From Phascolarctos cinereus (Eukaryota; Chordata; Mammalia; Diprotodontia; Phascolarctidae): a stretch of 64,000 nt of DNA. Positions 20,703 to 31,376 of this stretch are shown here, one piece after another (the stretch's first letter is position 1; each line of letters starts with the position of its first letter). A model generated the notes under the pieces. That model ran no database searches, was not told the origin of the DNA, and worked only from the letters and a program-made list of their open reading frames with translations. A program made the translations under genes and the position numbers. The stretch lies in NCBI RefSeq assembly GCF_002099425.1, contig NW_018343964.1, positions 2,695,001 through 2,759,000 on the forward strand, given 5' to 3'.

Positions 20703-20842
20703 ATTCATTCAAAAAAATCTATTGTAGTACATGCAAGAAATTGGGCTAGGGACTTTCATAGACATGAAATGGTTTAAAGTAAGATACTTCCCCTCCATGA
20801 ATTTACAATTTAGTTGGGAGGGTGTGGGGTGAGAATAGAATA
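20703..20842 (-). repeat. L2 LINE 3' end
   Basis: 'gtagtacatgcaagaaattg', 'ggctagggactttcatagac' and 'cctccatgaatttacaattt' follow the reversed L2 3' end, decayed. Confidence 0.5.
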
Positions 20843-20849
20843 TGTATCT

Positions 20850-21105
20850 AATCTTGTCTGTGACACTAACTACATGACAAAGGGCAAGTAGTCTCACCTG
20901 CCTGCAGTTTACTTTGTTCAGCATAACAGGAAAATCCAAGGTGTCCCAAAAGTCTTACTGTAACTTAAAACTACACCAAGACTTTTGGGATATCCTGTTC
21001 AGTATTTTTCCTACTACCATACAGGACTGTTGTGAGGAAAGTGCTCTGTCAGCTTTAAAACACCACAGAAATGTGAGCTATTACTATTCTTATTATTCAC
21101 AATGA
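20850..21105 (+). repeat. MIR-type SINE split by a mariner MITE
   Basis: Left part 'gtctgtgacactaactacat', 'gacaaagggcaagtagtct'; right part from about 21005 'ggactgttgtgaggaaagtg', 'ctctgtcagctttaaaac', 'atgtgagctattactattct'. These are the MIR core and tail with the hairpin element at 20940-20998 between them. Confidence 0.65.
20940..20998. mobile_element. Mariner-like MITE (short hairpin element)
   Basis: Inverted arms 'ggtgtcccaaaagtctt' (20940-20956) and 'aagacttttgggatatcc' (about 20979-20996) around a ~22-base loop containing 'aacttaaaact'. The arms end in the 'tgtcccaaaagtctt' motif of a marsupial mariner-type non-autonomous family. Only the two ends remain joined. Confidence 0.7.
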
Positions 21106-21352
21106 AGTCCTACTCTGATGCCTTATCATAGTATGTAGGTGATCCTGGCTTCTGGAAGGCTATGCCAGAAGAACACAAACTCTGGCAGAATCCTCCAAGA
21201 TAGAAAGGATTTGAGTACAGGCCTAGAGATAGGAGCATAATTTAAAAAATTAATTAGAGACAATCTACCTGAGTTATAAGAGGCTCATCCTCAGATTAGA
21301 GTTTGCCTTTGATTAATGAGATTTTTAGCCATGGCAGCTCTCAAAAGTCACA

Positions 21353-21540
21353 AGAGAAGGAAGGAATGAAGGAGAAAGGAGAGAAAGGAGAGGAAGAAAG
21401 GAGAGGAAGAAAGGAAGGAAGGAAAGAAGGAAGGAAGGAAAGAAGGAAGGAAGGAAGGAAGGAAGGAAAGAAGGAAGGAAGGAAAGAAGGAAGGAAGGAA
21501 AGGATAAGAAAAGAAAGGAGGAAGGGAGAGAGATTAATGC
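21353..21540. repeat. (GGAA)n/(GAAG)n purine microsatellite
   Basis: About 190 bases that are almost all purine on the plus strand. It gives open frames on both strands (KEGR repeats, FLPS repeats), which are artefacts. Confidence 0.95.
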
Positions 21541-21971
21541 CCAGGAAGAGAGAGGAAAATTAATTGAGAGGTTTGCCCATTTCTTCCCCATTTCTCCCAT
21601 TGTGGAGTCCTAAAGGGAACCAAGATCATCCACATTAGATGACTCATTAAGAAATGGAAATAGAAGCATTCATCTGGGTTCTACATAGGTCCAGAAATAG
21701 GTCTGAAGATACTGAAATACACATAAAAGATCTGGAGTCTGACTGTACAAAGTGACAATGGGTCACCACAGAAGTGTTAAGGTCATCTAGCCATTGAATA
21801 GATCAACATACAGTGTTTCAGGGATTATGGTTACAGGTGAGTAAGGTTACATATGTAGCCAGATAATGTGCATTAGAGAAGTATGTAAGGGCTACTACAT
21901 TCAACTCTGATATGGGTATCATGTAGCACGTTCTTGAATGTGGCATATATGTAAAGATAAAGTAAAAATCC
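21541..21971. other. Unassigned sequence
   Basis: 430 bases with no recognised feature. Confidence 0.4.
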
Positions 21972-22222
21972 AGGGCAGCCAGTTGCAGTGCATAGAGTGC
22001 CAGGCCTGGAATCAGGAAGACTCATCTTCTTGAGTTCAAATCCAGTCTCGGATACTTAGTAGTTGTGTGAACCTGGGCAAGTCACTCAACCCTGTTTGCC
22101 TCAGTTATCTCATCTGTAAAATGAGGTGGAGAAAAAAATAGCAAACCACTCTAGTATCTCTGTTGAGAAAACCCCAAATGGGCTTATGAAAAGTCAGACT
22201 GGATTGAACAACAGGAAACAAA
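21972..22222 (+). repeat. MAR1 CORE-SINE
   Basis: 'gggcagccagttgcagtgca', 'gagttcaaatccagtctcgg', 'ctgggcaagtcactcaaccc', 'atagcaaaccactctagta', 'gaaaaccccaaatgggctta', 'agtcagactggattgaacaa'. Complete but moderately diverged. Confidence 0.85.
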
Positions 22223-23789
22223 GGCCAAATTCACACCCCTCCCCCCAATTCATATGCTGCATTTATATGGTATCATGTGAGAAAACATCTCAATTGTTTA
22301 TTAAATGGGAACAAGGCCTGGACACTTCCTTCTAAGTAACAGTAGTCTTTTCCCATGAAATAAGCCACATAACACTGTGCGGGACCTATAGAAATGTGAG
22401 AGTTAGTTTAGATGCTGAAAGATTAGAGAGGAAAGAGTGTTCTAGCTAAAACTAGAAGGAGGAATTGAATGGGAGTGGGAGGAAGAACCCTGGACGTCAG
22501 TGTCATTCTCCCTCCTTTACTGAAGGAGGCCTTTGACATCCAGAGGAATTCCCATTTTCCTACTGATGTTACAACAGAATCACCAGATCAGGGAACAGCA
22601 GTACCTGCATTGTGAGCCAAGGACAGACTGGATTCAGATGTAAGATTCTTCAAAGAGCTTGTAGAAAAGTTCACTATGTCTAAAACAAATCATGAGGAAT
22701 CCAGCAAAAATACTTCCAGGATCTTTGAACCATCCCTTTGCCATATATGTTCTTGATCACTGAGCTCATTTTCCCCTGGATTTTGTATATACTTGTGAGA
22801 GAGTATGTCATAGATTTTGTGGGGCATATTTTATGTGAACTATTTTTTCCTTACCATCTAATAAATACTCCTAAAAACTAATTGAATCTGGCTAATGAAA
22901 TGATACCAACCAATAATCATGGTGGAAGGTACACTGGTGGTGGCTCATGAGCCATTAGCATTAGAAAGGTAATCTCTGTCCCCTCCTCTTTTAACACACA
23001 TACCTAATGGGATGTTATAATCATGTTTTGGTAACACAACTCATCAGCTGAAGTGGGAGTTGGAATAAGGACCAATAGAGTCTATATATGCTAAGTATGT
23101 ATTTTTCTAGTGTATACAACTCTTAATAGGGATGTGTGTGTGATATACACCTACATATATATACATCTGTATATGTAGGATAATTCATTTGTGATTATAC
23201 TATACATACTTAAAAAAAATGTTGTAGTGTTTGCTTACAGCCTCTATGTATTCAGTGGAATTTGTGAAGACTTCATTTTTTTTTTAAAGACAGAGAGACA
23301 ATGTAGGCTATAACTTTTTAAAGTACAGACACAATTTCCTCCCCATTTAGGGAAAGAGGTGTCTTGCCCAGGGGAGAGATGTTGAAAGAACTTCACTGTC
23401 AGGGCTGAGGAGAGCCATGTTTCTGCTCTGTGAAACAGCTGGGGAGTTTTCTTGAAATGGCTGAGAAGGGTTACTCTTATCAACTTAACAGTGAAACAGC
23501 CATGGAAAACATTTTGTTTTGCTTTGTTTTTCCCTGGAAAAGTGATGGATGCTTTTTCTGAGCTCAATTCTATACAGAACAGAGAAATAAATTGGGGTTT
23601 GCCAGGTAAGTGGTGAACACTTCTTGAGGTAAACGAAGCTGGGGATTTGTATATGGACAGTGCCACTAGAAGCTACAAAAGTATCGGTTACAGAATAGGC
23701 ACACAATGATTAACAGGGAAAATCCTATAGAAAATCCTTGGCCCCTTTACTGAAGTCTTAGCTTTATGAGATTTTGTACTAGCACTAGC
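22223..23789. other. Unassigned sequence, 1.6 kb
   Basis: No repeat recognised. Contains a TA/TG-rich tract (23125-23180) and a 140-codon minus frame (23244-23666) with no known domain. Confidence 0.4.
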
Positions 23790-23898
23790 CTCCATTCCGT
23801 GTGACAAGACCAAATTATTTCTCCCCAGTTAACCTCAGTTTCCTAATCTGCCAAATGAGGGGATTAAGATAGATGATCTCTAGTGCTAAAATATTAGT
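23790..23898 (+). repeat. MIR3-type SINE, 3' part
   Basis: 'taacctcagtttcctaatct', 'gccaaatgaggggattaaga', 'tagatgatctctagtgct' match the MIR3 core and tail. Confidence 0.65.
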
Positions 23899-24115
23899 TT
23901 ATTAAGCACTTATTGCATGCAGAAATTACTGTGCACAGTCCCCACTCTCATTTCAATTAAATTCAACAAGTATGTGTTAAGTGCCCATTATATGCCAGGC
24001 ACTGTGCTGGGTTTTAGAGATAGGAAAGAAAGAACAAAATGATCCCTGACCTTAAGGAATTTGCATTCTATTGGAGGGGGGAACAACATATAATAGAAAA
24101 TCAAATACAAAATAT
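23899..24115 (-). repeat. L2 LINE 3' end
   Basis: 'caacaagtatgtgttaagtg', 'tatgccaggcactgtgctgg', 'ttagagataggaaagaaag', 'ttaaggaatttgcattctat' are the reversed L2 3' end. A shorter L2-like tip ('tattaagcacttattgcatg') precedes it at 23899-23925. No SINE sits at the 'tgccag' site here, unlike 1970 and 5371. Confidence 0.8.
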
Positions 24116-24731
24116 ATTCAATGTAATTTCTGGGTAGAAGTCACAGGTTTAACATGAAGAACAATTTGTTCATAATAAAATGGGGGTATCAGAGGCCACA
24201 AGGAAAGAGTAGGGTTAGAGGGATGGGGATGGAACTGGTATGGATAAGTGTGAGGGAGCGGTTAACGATCACCAGGGAAGGGAACTTTAGCCCTTCCATC
24301 TTATGATTCATAATCTCAGCGATTCTGAATTATAAAATTGCATGTCCTTCACTCTATGAATCATATTGTTAATTTGATCGCCAATACTTTTGTAACAAAA
24401 GGAAACTGGAGATGGAATGGGTTTTAGAACAGGGAAGATGAAGGTAGAGATCTGAGGACAGGATAGTTATAGAGGTGTGAGACCTGTTTGAGGTACTTAC
24501 CTTAAAACTTTAAACCAGGCAAGCTCTACCCCAGGACTTTCTTAAATGTTGAATAGACTATGTCTCCCACGGTGACTCAGGAGGGTCTTTGTCCTTGGAC
24601 TGGTAGCCAGTGTCAAGAGGGCAGATGGAGAAGCCAATAGACACTTGTTAGACACATTAAATATGGAAGAAAGCTATGAAACTAAGTATTGTGTGAGATC
24701 TGAGAGGACAAGTCTTTTCCATCTCTGGGGT
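24116..24731. other. Unassigned sequence
   Basis: About 600 bases with no recognised feature; possibly decayed L2 body, since L2 flanks it on both sides. Confidence 0.4.
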
Positions 24732-24811
24732 GTGCATATGTGGAGGAAATCAAAGAAAGTTTCTGGGAAAAGCTGACATTTATATTGAGTTGAGTGATCT
24801 GGAAGGGGCAG

Positions 24812-25030
24812 TGTGGCTTAGTGTGGCACAGAGGATAAAGAGCTAAACTCAAATTCAGGGAGACCTGGGTCCAAATATTGCCTTTGGCATATACTGGCTA
24901 TGTTACCCTGGACAAACAGCTTAACCTCTCAGGTCCCTGGGCTACTTGCTAAGACTGCAAGTTACAGAATGCTGCTGATTTGCACGCAAGTTTTCTGGGC
25001 AAAACCAAAATCAAACAAACAAACAAAAAA
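24812..25030 (+). repeat. Marsupial tRNA-derived SINE (same family as 4316)
   Basis: 'gtgtggcacagaggataaag', 'ctgggtccaaatattgcctt', 'ctatgttaccctggac', 'cttaacctctcaggtccctg', 'taagactgcaagttacagaa', 'tgctgctgatttgc'. The body matches the copies at 4316 and 9037. Ends in an A-rich run with CAAA units. Confidence 0.65.
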
Positions 25031-25285
25031 TCCAATAGGTAGAAATTCAACAGACTTGTTGAAAAGAAAGGGAAGAATGGCATCCCATGTACAGGGAACA
25101 ATCTGAGCAGAGACATGTTGATGTGTGAGCAGAATATTTTTTGGGGAGGAGGGGCAAAATAGAGAGTTGTTCATTTTAGCTGGAATATAGAGATTCTAGA
25201 GAAGAATTATTGGAGGTGATACTTGAAAGATAGGGTGGCAACAGATTGTGGGGTGACCTTGAATGTTAGAAAAATGGAGTTTAAA

Positions 25286-25322
25286 CTAGGCACTATATAA
25301 ATGTTAGCTCTTATTATTAGAG
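25286..25322 (+). repeat. MIR tail fragment inside the L2
   Basis: 'aggcactatataaatgttag' and 'ctcttattatta'. Only the last ~35 bases of a MIR-like tail. Confidence 0.45.
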
Positions 25323-25560
25323 TGACATTAACAGATTTAGGTATAAGAAATATAATGGCTCAGCTATAAATGACAATAACAATTTGAAGTTCACATTCAT
25401 GCATTAACTCAGAGAAGAGAGAGAATGGAAAGAAGGGATCTATAAAGAAGTTATTGCATTAGTTCAGGCAGGTGGTTGTAAGGACCTGGGATGGCCACAA
25501 CGGGAAGAGAGAGGAGGCAATGGGTGATTAATGTTGTATAGGTAGCATGAACAGAACCTG

Positions 25561-26180
25561 TTTATGTTCCAGTGCTAATGTTGACTGAGTTGTGATTGCT
25601 GGAGCACTTTTTGGAGAGGTTGCTGGGGCCAGAGGAGCTCACATAACCAAAACACTTATATACATTTGCCTATTATTTTTCATTGCAAATATATTATACT
25701 TTGACTACATATTAGGTTAAATAAACTTTGTGGAGTGACTTGGAAAGTAACTGTAATTTATTGACAACATTGTTTCTATGGCAAAATTTGTTAGGCATTC
25801 CAAACCACTTATCTGTGCACTAACTTTGATTTGCAAACTTAAATTGCCTGTACCTGAATAGAAAGACGCAAAAAGTAAATGGCCCAGAAAAGAGATAAGG
25901 AAAAATAACTCTTCTCTCATAGCAGAGAGATGGGAAGACGAATAAAACAGAATGTTGCACCTATTTTCAGAGCTTCTATATTGAAAGATTTTGCTTTTTT
26001 GTATCTTTTTTGTCATAGAAGATCCAGTTTGGAGAGAGGGTGGGAAATTACTGTTATGTAAATGTGAATGGCATTAATTAAACTTTTGCTTTGTTTTAAA
26101 GAAAGCATAAACAGGGTGATACTTGGCTTAAGTGGAAAGAATTCTGGACTTCCTCTTTTTTACCAAGTGATTTGGGCAAA
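25561..26180. other. Unassigned sequence
   Basis: 620 bases with no recognised feature. Confidence 0.4.
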
Positions 26181-26181
26181 G

Positions 26182-26690
26182 GCAGCTAGGTGGCTCAGTG
26201 GAGGGAGGATCAGATTTAGAATCAGAAAAACCTGAGCACAAAAATGGCCTCAGGCACGTAAGAGCTGAATGACCCTGGCAAGTTGCTTAAGCTCTGTTTG
26301 CCTCAGTTTTCTCATCTTTAGAATGAGGATAATAGTGCCTACCTACCAGGGTTATTGTGAGGTTCAAGTGAAATAACAGTTGTAAAGAGCTTAGTACAGT
26401 GCGGGCCTGCACTGCTATGCCCCTGGCCACTTGCAGCCTGCCAAAATATTTCCCGCAGGCCTGGAAAAAAAGGTAGAGTCGCCACTGCGCAGGGCTCCTG
26501 TTTTGTCACGTGACCCGCGGCAACCAATCATTGTCAGTCTGCCTCAATTCTACCCTATCTTCGGCCTGAAGAAAAAGTTGCCTGTTTTCATTTTGGCCCG
26601 TACTTCCTGGCACGTTGTGCAGGTCTGGTATGGTGTCTGCGTGGCACATTGTAAGTATTGCATAAATATTAGCTGTTATGATAATTATTT
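26182..26690 (+). repeat. MIR-type CORE-SINE split by a CpG-rich insert
   Basis: Left part 26182-26402: 'ggcagctaggtggctcagtg', 'ctgtttgcctcagttttctc', 'ccagggttattgtgaggttc', 'taaagagcttagtacagtg'. Right part 26638-26690: 'gtggcacattgtaagtattg', 'cataaatattagctgttat'. Joined, they give a normal MIR tail ('cagtgcctggcacatagtaag'-like, here decayed). The 235 bases between are foreign. Confidence 0.7.
26403..26637. mobile_element. CpG-rich insert in a MIR, probably a hAT-type element
   Basis: A GC-rich island in AT-rich DNA: 'gggcctgcactgctatgccc', 'atttcccgcaggcctgg', 'gccactgcgcagggctcc', 'tgtcacgtgacccgcggc' and 'aaccaatcattgtcag'. It has an E-box (CACGTG at 26507-26512) and a CCAAT-like site close by. 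It interrupts the MIR cleanly. The sequence resembles GC-rich non-autonomous hAT elements of marsupials in my memory, but I cannot show inverted ends or an 8-bp duplication, so the family is uncertain. Confidence 0.45.
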
Positions 26691-26699
26691 TATAGAGTT

Positions 26700-26850
26700 G
26701 ATTAATAGTAGCACTTACCTAGCAGGATTATTGGGGGATAGAATCAGATAATCGTGAAGTGTTTAGCATGGTGCCTGGCAGATAGTAAGGGCTATGTAAA
26801 TGTTAGCTACTATCTATTATTATTATTGTTATTATTGTCATTATCATTAT
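26700..26850 (+). repeat. MIR tail and (TTA)n tract
   Basis: A second MIR-like tail, 'cacttacctagcaggattat', 'gtgtttagcatggtgcctgg', 'cagatagtaagggctatgta', 'aatgttagctactatct', followed by ATT/TTA repeats. It lies just downstream of the split MIR. Confidence 0.65.
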
Positions 26851-26861
26851 TTCTCCGTTCA

Positions 26862-27040
26862 AACGCTACAACCTTAGTTCAAACTTTGATCAGCTCTGGA
26901 CTATTGAAATACTTTACTTTCCTAGTTGTTCTGCCTGAATCTAGACTTTTCTTACTCTAATCCAGTTTTTACACTTTTATAAAAAGAATTTTCCTAAAGC
27001 CTAGGTATAATCATGTCATTCTCCTACTCAATAAATCCAG
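26862..27040 (+). repeat. L2 LINE 3' region
   Basis: 'ttttcctaaagcctaggtat', 'aatcatgtcattctcctact' and 'caataaatccag' follow the plus-strand L2 region 'ttcctaaagcacaggtctgaccatgtcactcc...ctcaataaactccag'. It ends where the duplicated block begins. Confidence 0.7.
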
Positions 27041-28539
27041 GAAAAGCAGGATAGAGTATAGGCAGGAAAGGTATCTGGCATGACAGAGTCCAGTTCAAAG
27101 GAGAGCAGATAGTTGAAAAATGAAGGACTGAAATAATAATAATGGGATAATGTGTATATGTGATTTGGAAAAAAAATTAAAGTGATGTTGAAAAAGCCAG
27201 TAATTAAAAATCATGCTAAAAAAACCCTCTTCTAATCCATATGTTAAAAAATAGCTTCTCTATCAAGAACCAATGTATAACTCTTGATTTAGAAAGCATC
27301 TCACTGTACCACAAATTCATATCTTCTTACTTAAAATGGAACGTTAACCTTCAAATTGGAATGAAGAAAAACGTGGAAAGGTGGGTACAGATTGGGAGAG
27401 GATAGTGGTGGGTAAAGGTTGAACATGAGTGGATTCAGAACAGGCCTAGAAGATTCAGCTAAAGAAGCACCAAGCCTCATTCCTTGCATGATCAGGAAGA
27501 AACCAAGTGCCCAATCTGCTAAATTTTTTGGAGGGCTAATTAGATTCTTGGTGGGAGACAAATCAGATTCTGATCTGCAAGTGTTCACTCATTAGGGGTT
27601 TGGTATCAGTAGACTCCTCACTGTTAAATTAAGCATGTTTTACCTTTTTCAAAGGGTGGCCTGGGCAGCTTTCAGTTCCTTAAGGTACTTGTCAGCAGCC
27701 AGATTGTGGTGTAAGCTTTGGAATCTGGGAAATCCAGGTATGAAAACTAATTATCAGGGAAAGGTGCTCAAAGAAGATAATGCATACAAAAACTTTATAA
27801 ATATTAAAGCAGTTTATGCTGGGTAGTTCTTTTAATCACATGTTATCTGGGATTATCTGATCTAGGTAAGAAAAAGGGACAATGAAGAGAAGTGGAAAGA
27901 TTTCTAAAAGGAACAAATGGGATATCTTAATGAGCTGTTAGGAATAGCAGTGAAGAAAATGAGCCATCCTCATTAAGGTGTTGACTAAGTGAAGGATGGT
28001 CTCAAACTTAAATCATTGGAGTAGGACTGTGATATAAATTAAAGCTACAGATTTCTGTGAACTTTAGACTGTCAGTAAGGGCTGGAATAGGCCAGTTTGG
28101 CATTTTTAAGTGGTCCTTGGCCTAAGCACAATTTTCATTGGTCTGGATATAGCAACTGGTACTCTGCTGACTGCAAAGCACCATGTACAGAGTTTTGAAG
28201 GGTTCAGTATATAAACTGGTTTATCCATTATGTCAAAGATGGAATATATGCAAATAACTTTAAATTGCCCACTGTGATTATTCAGGGTGTCTATGCAGAG
28301 TCAGGAGAGGAGATGTGAAATTCCACTGGAGAGAAACCTTCTTTTTTGAAAGATGAGAACTACACTATTTGCAGTGAGGCTATTTGGTACTGAGTTTAGG
28401 AGGCTTGCTTTTTTTGTTAGCATGGAAGCTATAATTTAGTTGTGGAATACAACTGATACACAAATAAATGGAACATGAAAGACATCATGATGAGTACATA
28501 AGAATAGTTCAGGAACAGTTTAATGATTAATACAAGCTC

Positions 28540-28800
28540 AAAGAAGAGAAATATAATTTCTAATTGCTTGGATCAAGGAAGACTTCGTAAGAAAGTTGGC
28601 TTTGGATCTTGGTCTTGAAGGATAGGTAGGAGTTCAGTGACTAGAGCTGGGTGTTGGGGAGTGACAGAGAGATATGTCTTTAAAGGCAAGGTGATACTAT
28701 ATAGCAGAAGGCCTTGAATGCTGGGTAAAAACTTTGTGCTTATTCAGTTGACTTTAGTAAGCAATTGAAGTGATTGGGGCTGAGGAATGATATAAGCAAA
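28540..28800 (-). repeat. L2 LINE fragment in copy A
   Basis: 'ggatcttggtcttgaaggat', 'aggtaggagttcagtgac', 'ggccttgaatgctgggtaaa' are reversed L2 body sequence. The counterpart is at 41465-41690. Confidence 0.6.
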
Positions 28801-28834
28801 CTTTTTTTTTCCATCGTTGTTGTTTTATTTTGTC

Positions 28835-29030
28835 TAGAACTGTGATTTTATTGGTTTACGAGATTTGTGGTGAGGGAAATCCCTCTAACAATGGAGATGG
28901 ACAACTATTCTGTAACTTATATTTATTAAAATGTCTGAAGCATTTAGAAGTTAAGTGTCATAAGTAGAATGCAAACTTAGTTTTCCTGGTTCTGAGCCTG
29001 ACTTTGTTATCATCACCATGCTGCTTTTTG
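28835..29030 (-). repeat. Marsupial tRNA-derived SINE in copy A
   Basis: Reversed member of the family at 4316: 'gagggaaatccctctaacaa', 'tggagatggacaactattct', 'gtaacttatatttatt', 'gaagcatttagaagttaagt', 'gcaaacttagttttcctggt'. The counterpart in copy B is at 41735-41935, so the SINE predates the duplication. Confidence 0.65.
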
Positions 29031-29327
29031 CAACAGTGCAGGACAAAAATTAATCTAGTTGCAGTACAAATAGTAATCATAGGGATAGAAACTGGATTCA
29101 GGCTGACCTGTTAGATTGGGGGCAATTGTAATTTGCCAGATCTGTGGCAATGAGGCTCTGAATTAGGATGATAACAATGGGAATCAAAAGGAGTGGGCCA
29201 ATGCGAATGAAATTATAGAAGTAGAGGCCTTAAAATTTGACAACTGATTGGATTTGTAAGCCGTTGTGCAGCTGTTCCAGTTCAGGGGAAGGAGGTGGCC
29301 CACACAGGTGCAACAAGAACAACAAAG

Positions 29328-29333
29328 TGTGCG

Positions 29334-29386
<53 letters not shown>

Positions 29387-29395
29387 ACACACACG
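29328..29395. repeat. (CA)n microsatellite, copy A only
   Basis: 'gtgcgcacgcac' then about 27 CA units with one interruption. The matching place in copy B (about 42185) has no such tract. Confidence 0.95.
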
Positions 29396-29464
29396 ACTAG
29401 TGATTCAAACTGTCAGTTACCTGGTAGTTCTCAGTCCTTGAATCTGGTTTGCTTTTTGCTTTAA

Positions 29465-29700
29465 CCTGGCATTCAGACTTTCCTCAGTGTGATGTTATCC
29501 GACTTTTTTGTACATCTCACAACTCCCACTCTGTGCTCCAGCCCATGTAGAATACTTCCTGTCCCATATACAACTCATGCTGTACATGTTCAGTGTCTCT
29601 GCTCATGCCGTTCTTACCTCTGCCTTTGAAATCCTACCCACCTTTTAAGAATCAGATCAAATGCAGCTTCCTCAATGAAGCCTTCCCTGTTCCAACCGGT
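29465..29700 (+). repeat. L2 LINE fragment in copy A
   Basis: 'agaatacttcctgtcccata', 'gaaatcctacccacctttta', 'agaatcagatcaaatgcagc', 'gaagccttccctgttccaac' are plus-strand L2 3' region text. The counterpart is at 42290-42495. Confidence 0.7.
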
Positions 29701-30129
29701 TGGAAAAGAGCTTTTTCTCTTCAGACTCTACAGAATACTTTGCTATAGGAAGAAAGCAGGGTTTTTTGCTTGCCAAAAAACTGCACCAACATTATTTAGA
29801 GTATGTGTGTGTTCGTGTGGGTGTACATGTGTGTATCTTTGTGTTTGTGCTACTGATAGATTCAATCAAAGCATAAATGAGAGCCAAGAGTAGAGAAGAC
29901 AATGCCCTTTCTTTTTTCACTTAGCTTTTCTGCTGAGTTGGATTCATTTGCATATCAAATAGGAAAGATCTTGGAAATGAAGAGGGCTTTGTAGCCCAGC
30001 ATCCACATAGCTCTTTGTGATGTGTAATAAAATGAAACTATTTATTTATTTTAGAAAGGCAAGATATCTCCGAGTTTTATTGAACACTGGCTAAACAGAC
30101 TGGGGAGGTATTTCTTTATAATGTGATTC

Positions 30130-31376
30130 CCCCCAATGATTGTATGAAATATCACTGTTAAGGGTCTGATATGCAAGATATATAGACAATTCAAAGAGAT
30201 AAGTGAGACACTTTCTGATAAGTGATCAACGGATATGAAAAAGTAGTTCCTAAAATTATAGGACCAAACAAAAAACAAATAAAAAAAACAACAAAGAATG
30301 GTGAACCATTGGAATAATTTAAAGAATGCTGCATATCATTAATAATAGGAGGAATACAAATCAAAATAAAGATGACAAAAGATTGAAATAGTCAATGTTG
30401 GGGATATTGGAGAAAGGCCAAGACACTGATTCATTGTTGGTGGAGTTTTGAATTATTCTTCCTTTCTGGAAGGCAGTTTGGAATTATTGGAAGATTTTGG
30501 GCAGCTAAAATGTCCATTTGACCCAAAGATTTCAATCTTATGTATATACCTTATCGAAGTAAAGACAAAAAGAAAAGCTCATTAAACACCAGAGTATTTT
30601 TATGATATCAAAGAACTGGAAATAAAAGAAAAAACATATCCATCAATACAAAGAAATGCTAAGCAAATTGTGGTACATTATTGGAAAACTACTGTGCTGT
30701 AGAAACAATGAATAGGATGAATTCAGAATAGCATGAAAATACGTACGTGAACTGATGCAAAGTGACCTAAGAACCACCAGGAAACCTCTATACACAATGA
30801 GTACAGCAACATATACAATTGAAACTAAATGTCATAAATTGAAATGACCAAGCTTTGCTCCAGTGAAAGCATATAAAAAGCTACTTTACCCTGTTGCTTT
30901 ATAGGAAAGAACTCTGTGTGTGGAACAATGCATATAATATAACCCTTTTCCAGTGTTTGTTAGTTTTGCTCAGCTTTATTTCCTTTCTATTTTTTAATGC
31001 TTCATTGTTGTTGTTCAGTCATTTCAGTCATGTCTGACTCTTTGTGACCCCAGTTGATGTTTCCTTGGCAAAGATATTAGAGTGGTTTGCCATTTCTTTC
31101 TCCAGCTCATTTTACCAATGAGGAAACTGAGGCAAAGATGGTTAAGTGACTTGCCCAGAGACACACAACTAATAATTGTGTGAGGCCAGATTTGAACTCA
31201 CAAAGATGAGTCATCCAGATTCCAGACCTGGTGCTCTATCCACTGTGCCACCTTGCTGCCCAATTCTTCATTACAAAGGTATAATTCTCCGGGAGAGTCT
31301 TAGAAGAGTGGTATAGTAGGAAAAATGTTATGTAAAAACCAAAGACATTAATAAATTTAAAAAAATTCTTCCTCAT
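30130..31376 (+). mobile_element. L1 3' end in copy A
   Basis: Decayed ORF2 end and 3' UTR: 'agggtctgatatgcaagata', 'taataggaggaatacaaatc', 'cattgttggtggagttttga', 'catttgacccaaagatttca', 'tcaaagaactggaaataaaa', 'gtgaactgatgcaaagtgac'. The L1 end reads 'aataaatttaaaaaaattc' at 31350-31370. A MAR1 (31007-31261) is nested in it. The counterpart is at 42815-43830. Confidence 0.75.
31007..31261 (-). repeat. MAR1 CORE-SINE with target duplication, copy A only
   Basis: 'ttgttgttcagtcatttcag', 'tgactctttgtgaccccagt', 'ggcaaagatattagagtggt', 'gaggaaactgaggcaaagat', 'cactgtgccaccttgctgcc'. The flanks are 'aatgcttcatt' (30996-31006) and 'aattcttcatt' (31262-31272). Copy B reads straight through as 'caattcttcattacaag' (43718-43734), so this insertion came after the duplication. 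Confidence 0.9.

Larger units (their letters stand above)
24732..25560 (-). mobile_element. L2 LINE body, interrupted
   Basis: 'tttctgggaaaagctgacat', 'ttatattgagttgagtgatc' (24759-24800), then after a SINE 'ggcatcccatgtacagggaa', 'cagagacatgttgatgtgtg', 'agagtgacattaacagattt', 'aagttattgcattagttcag' and 'gggaagagagaggaggcaat'. These follow the reversed L2 3' UTR and ORF end. A SINE (24812-25030) and a MIR tail (25286-25322) are nested in it. Confidence 0.65.
27041..31376 (+). repeat. Duplicated block, copy A
   Basis: Same order of sequence as 39064-43830, in the same orientation. Paired landmarks: 'tgaaggactgaaataataat' 27121 / 'tgaaggactgaagcaataat' 39153; 'cttgatttagaaagcatctc' 27282 / 39361; 'gcatgatcaggaagaaacc' 27486 / 'gcatgatcaggagcaagcc' 39596; 'acagatttctgtgaacttta' 28047 / 'acagattcctgtgaacttg' 40277; 'gaagccttccctgttccaac' 29676 / 42475; 'caatgttggggatattggag' 30394 / 'caatgttgggggtactaggg' 43090. 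The block mixes L2, SINE and L1 pieces, so it is a segmental copy and not one repeat family. Divergence is considerable, by eye about one base in four or five. Confidence 0.85.

Noticed and set aside
21303-21600. Open frames with KEGR and FLPS repeats
   Set aside because: Artefacts of the GGAA/GAAG purine microsatellite.
23244-23666. 140-codon frame on the minus strand
   Set aside because: No recognisable motif, low-complexity lysine-rich end from a T-run, and no context. Not reported as a gene.
26431-26751. 106-codon frame across the CpG-rich insert
   Set aside because: It spans the insert-MIR border and has no domain.
29184-29464. Frames with CVCV or THTH repeats
   Set aside because: Translation of a (CA)n microsatellite. 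The same applies to 63325-63525 and 11522-11776.
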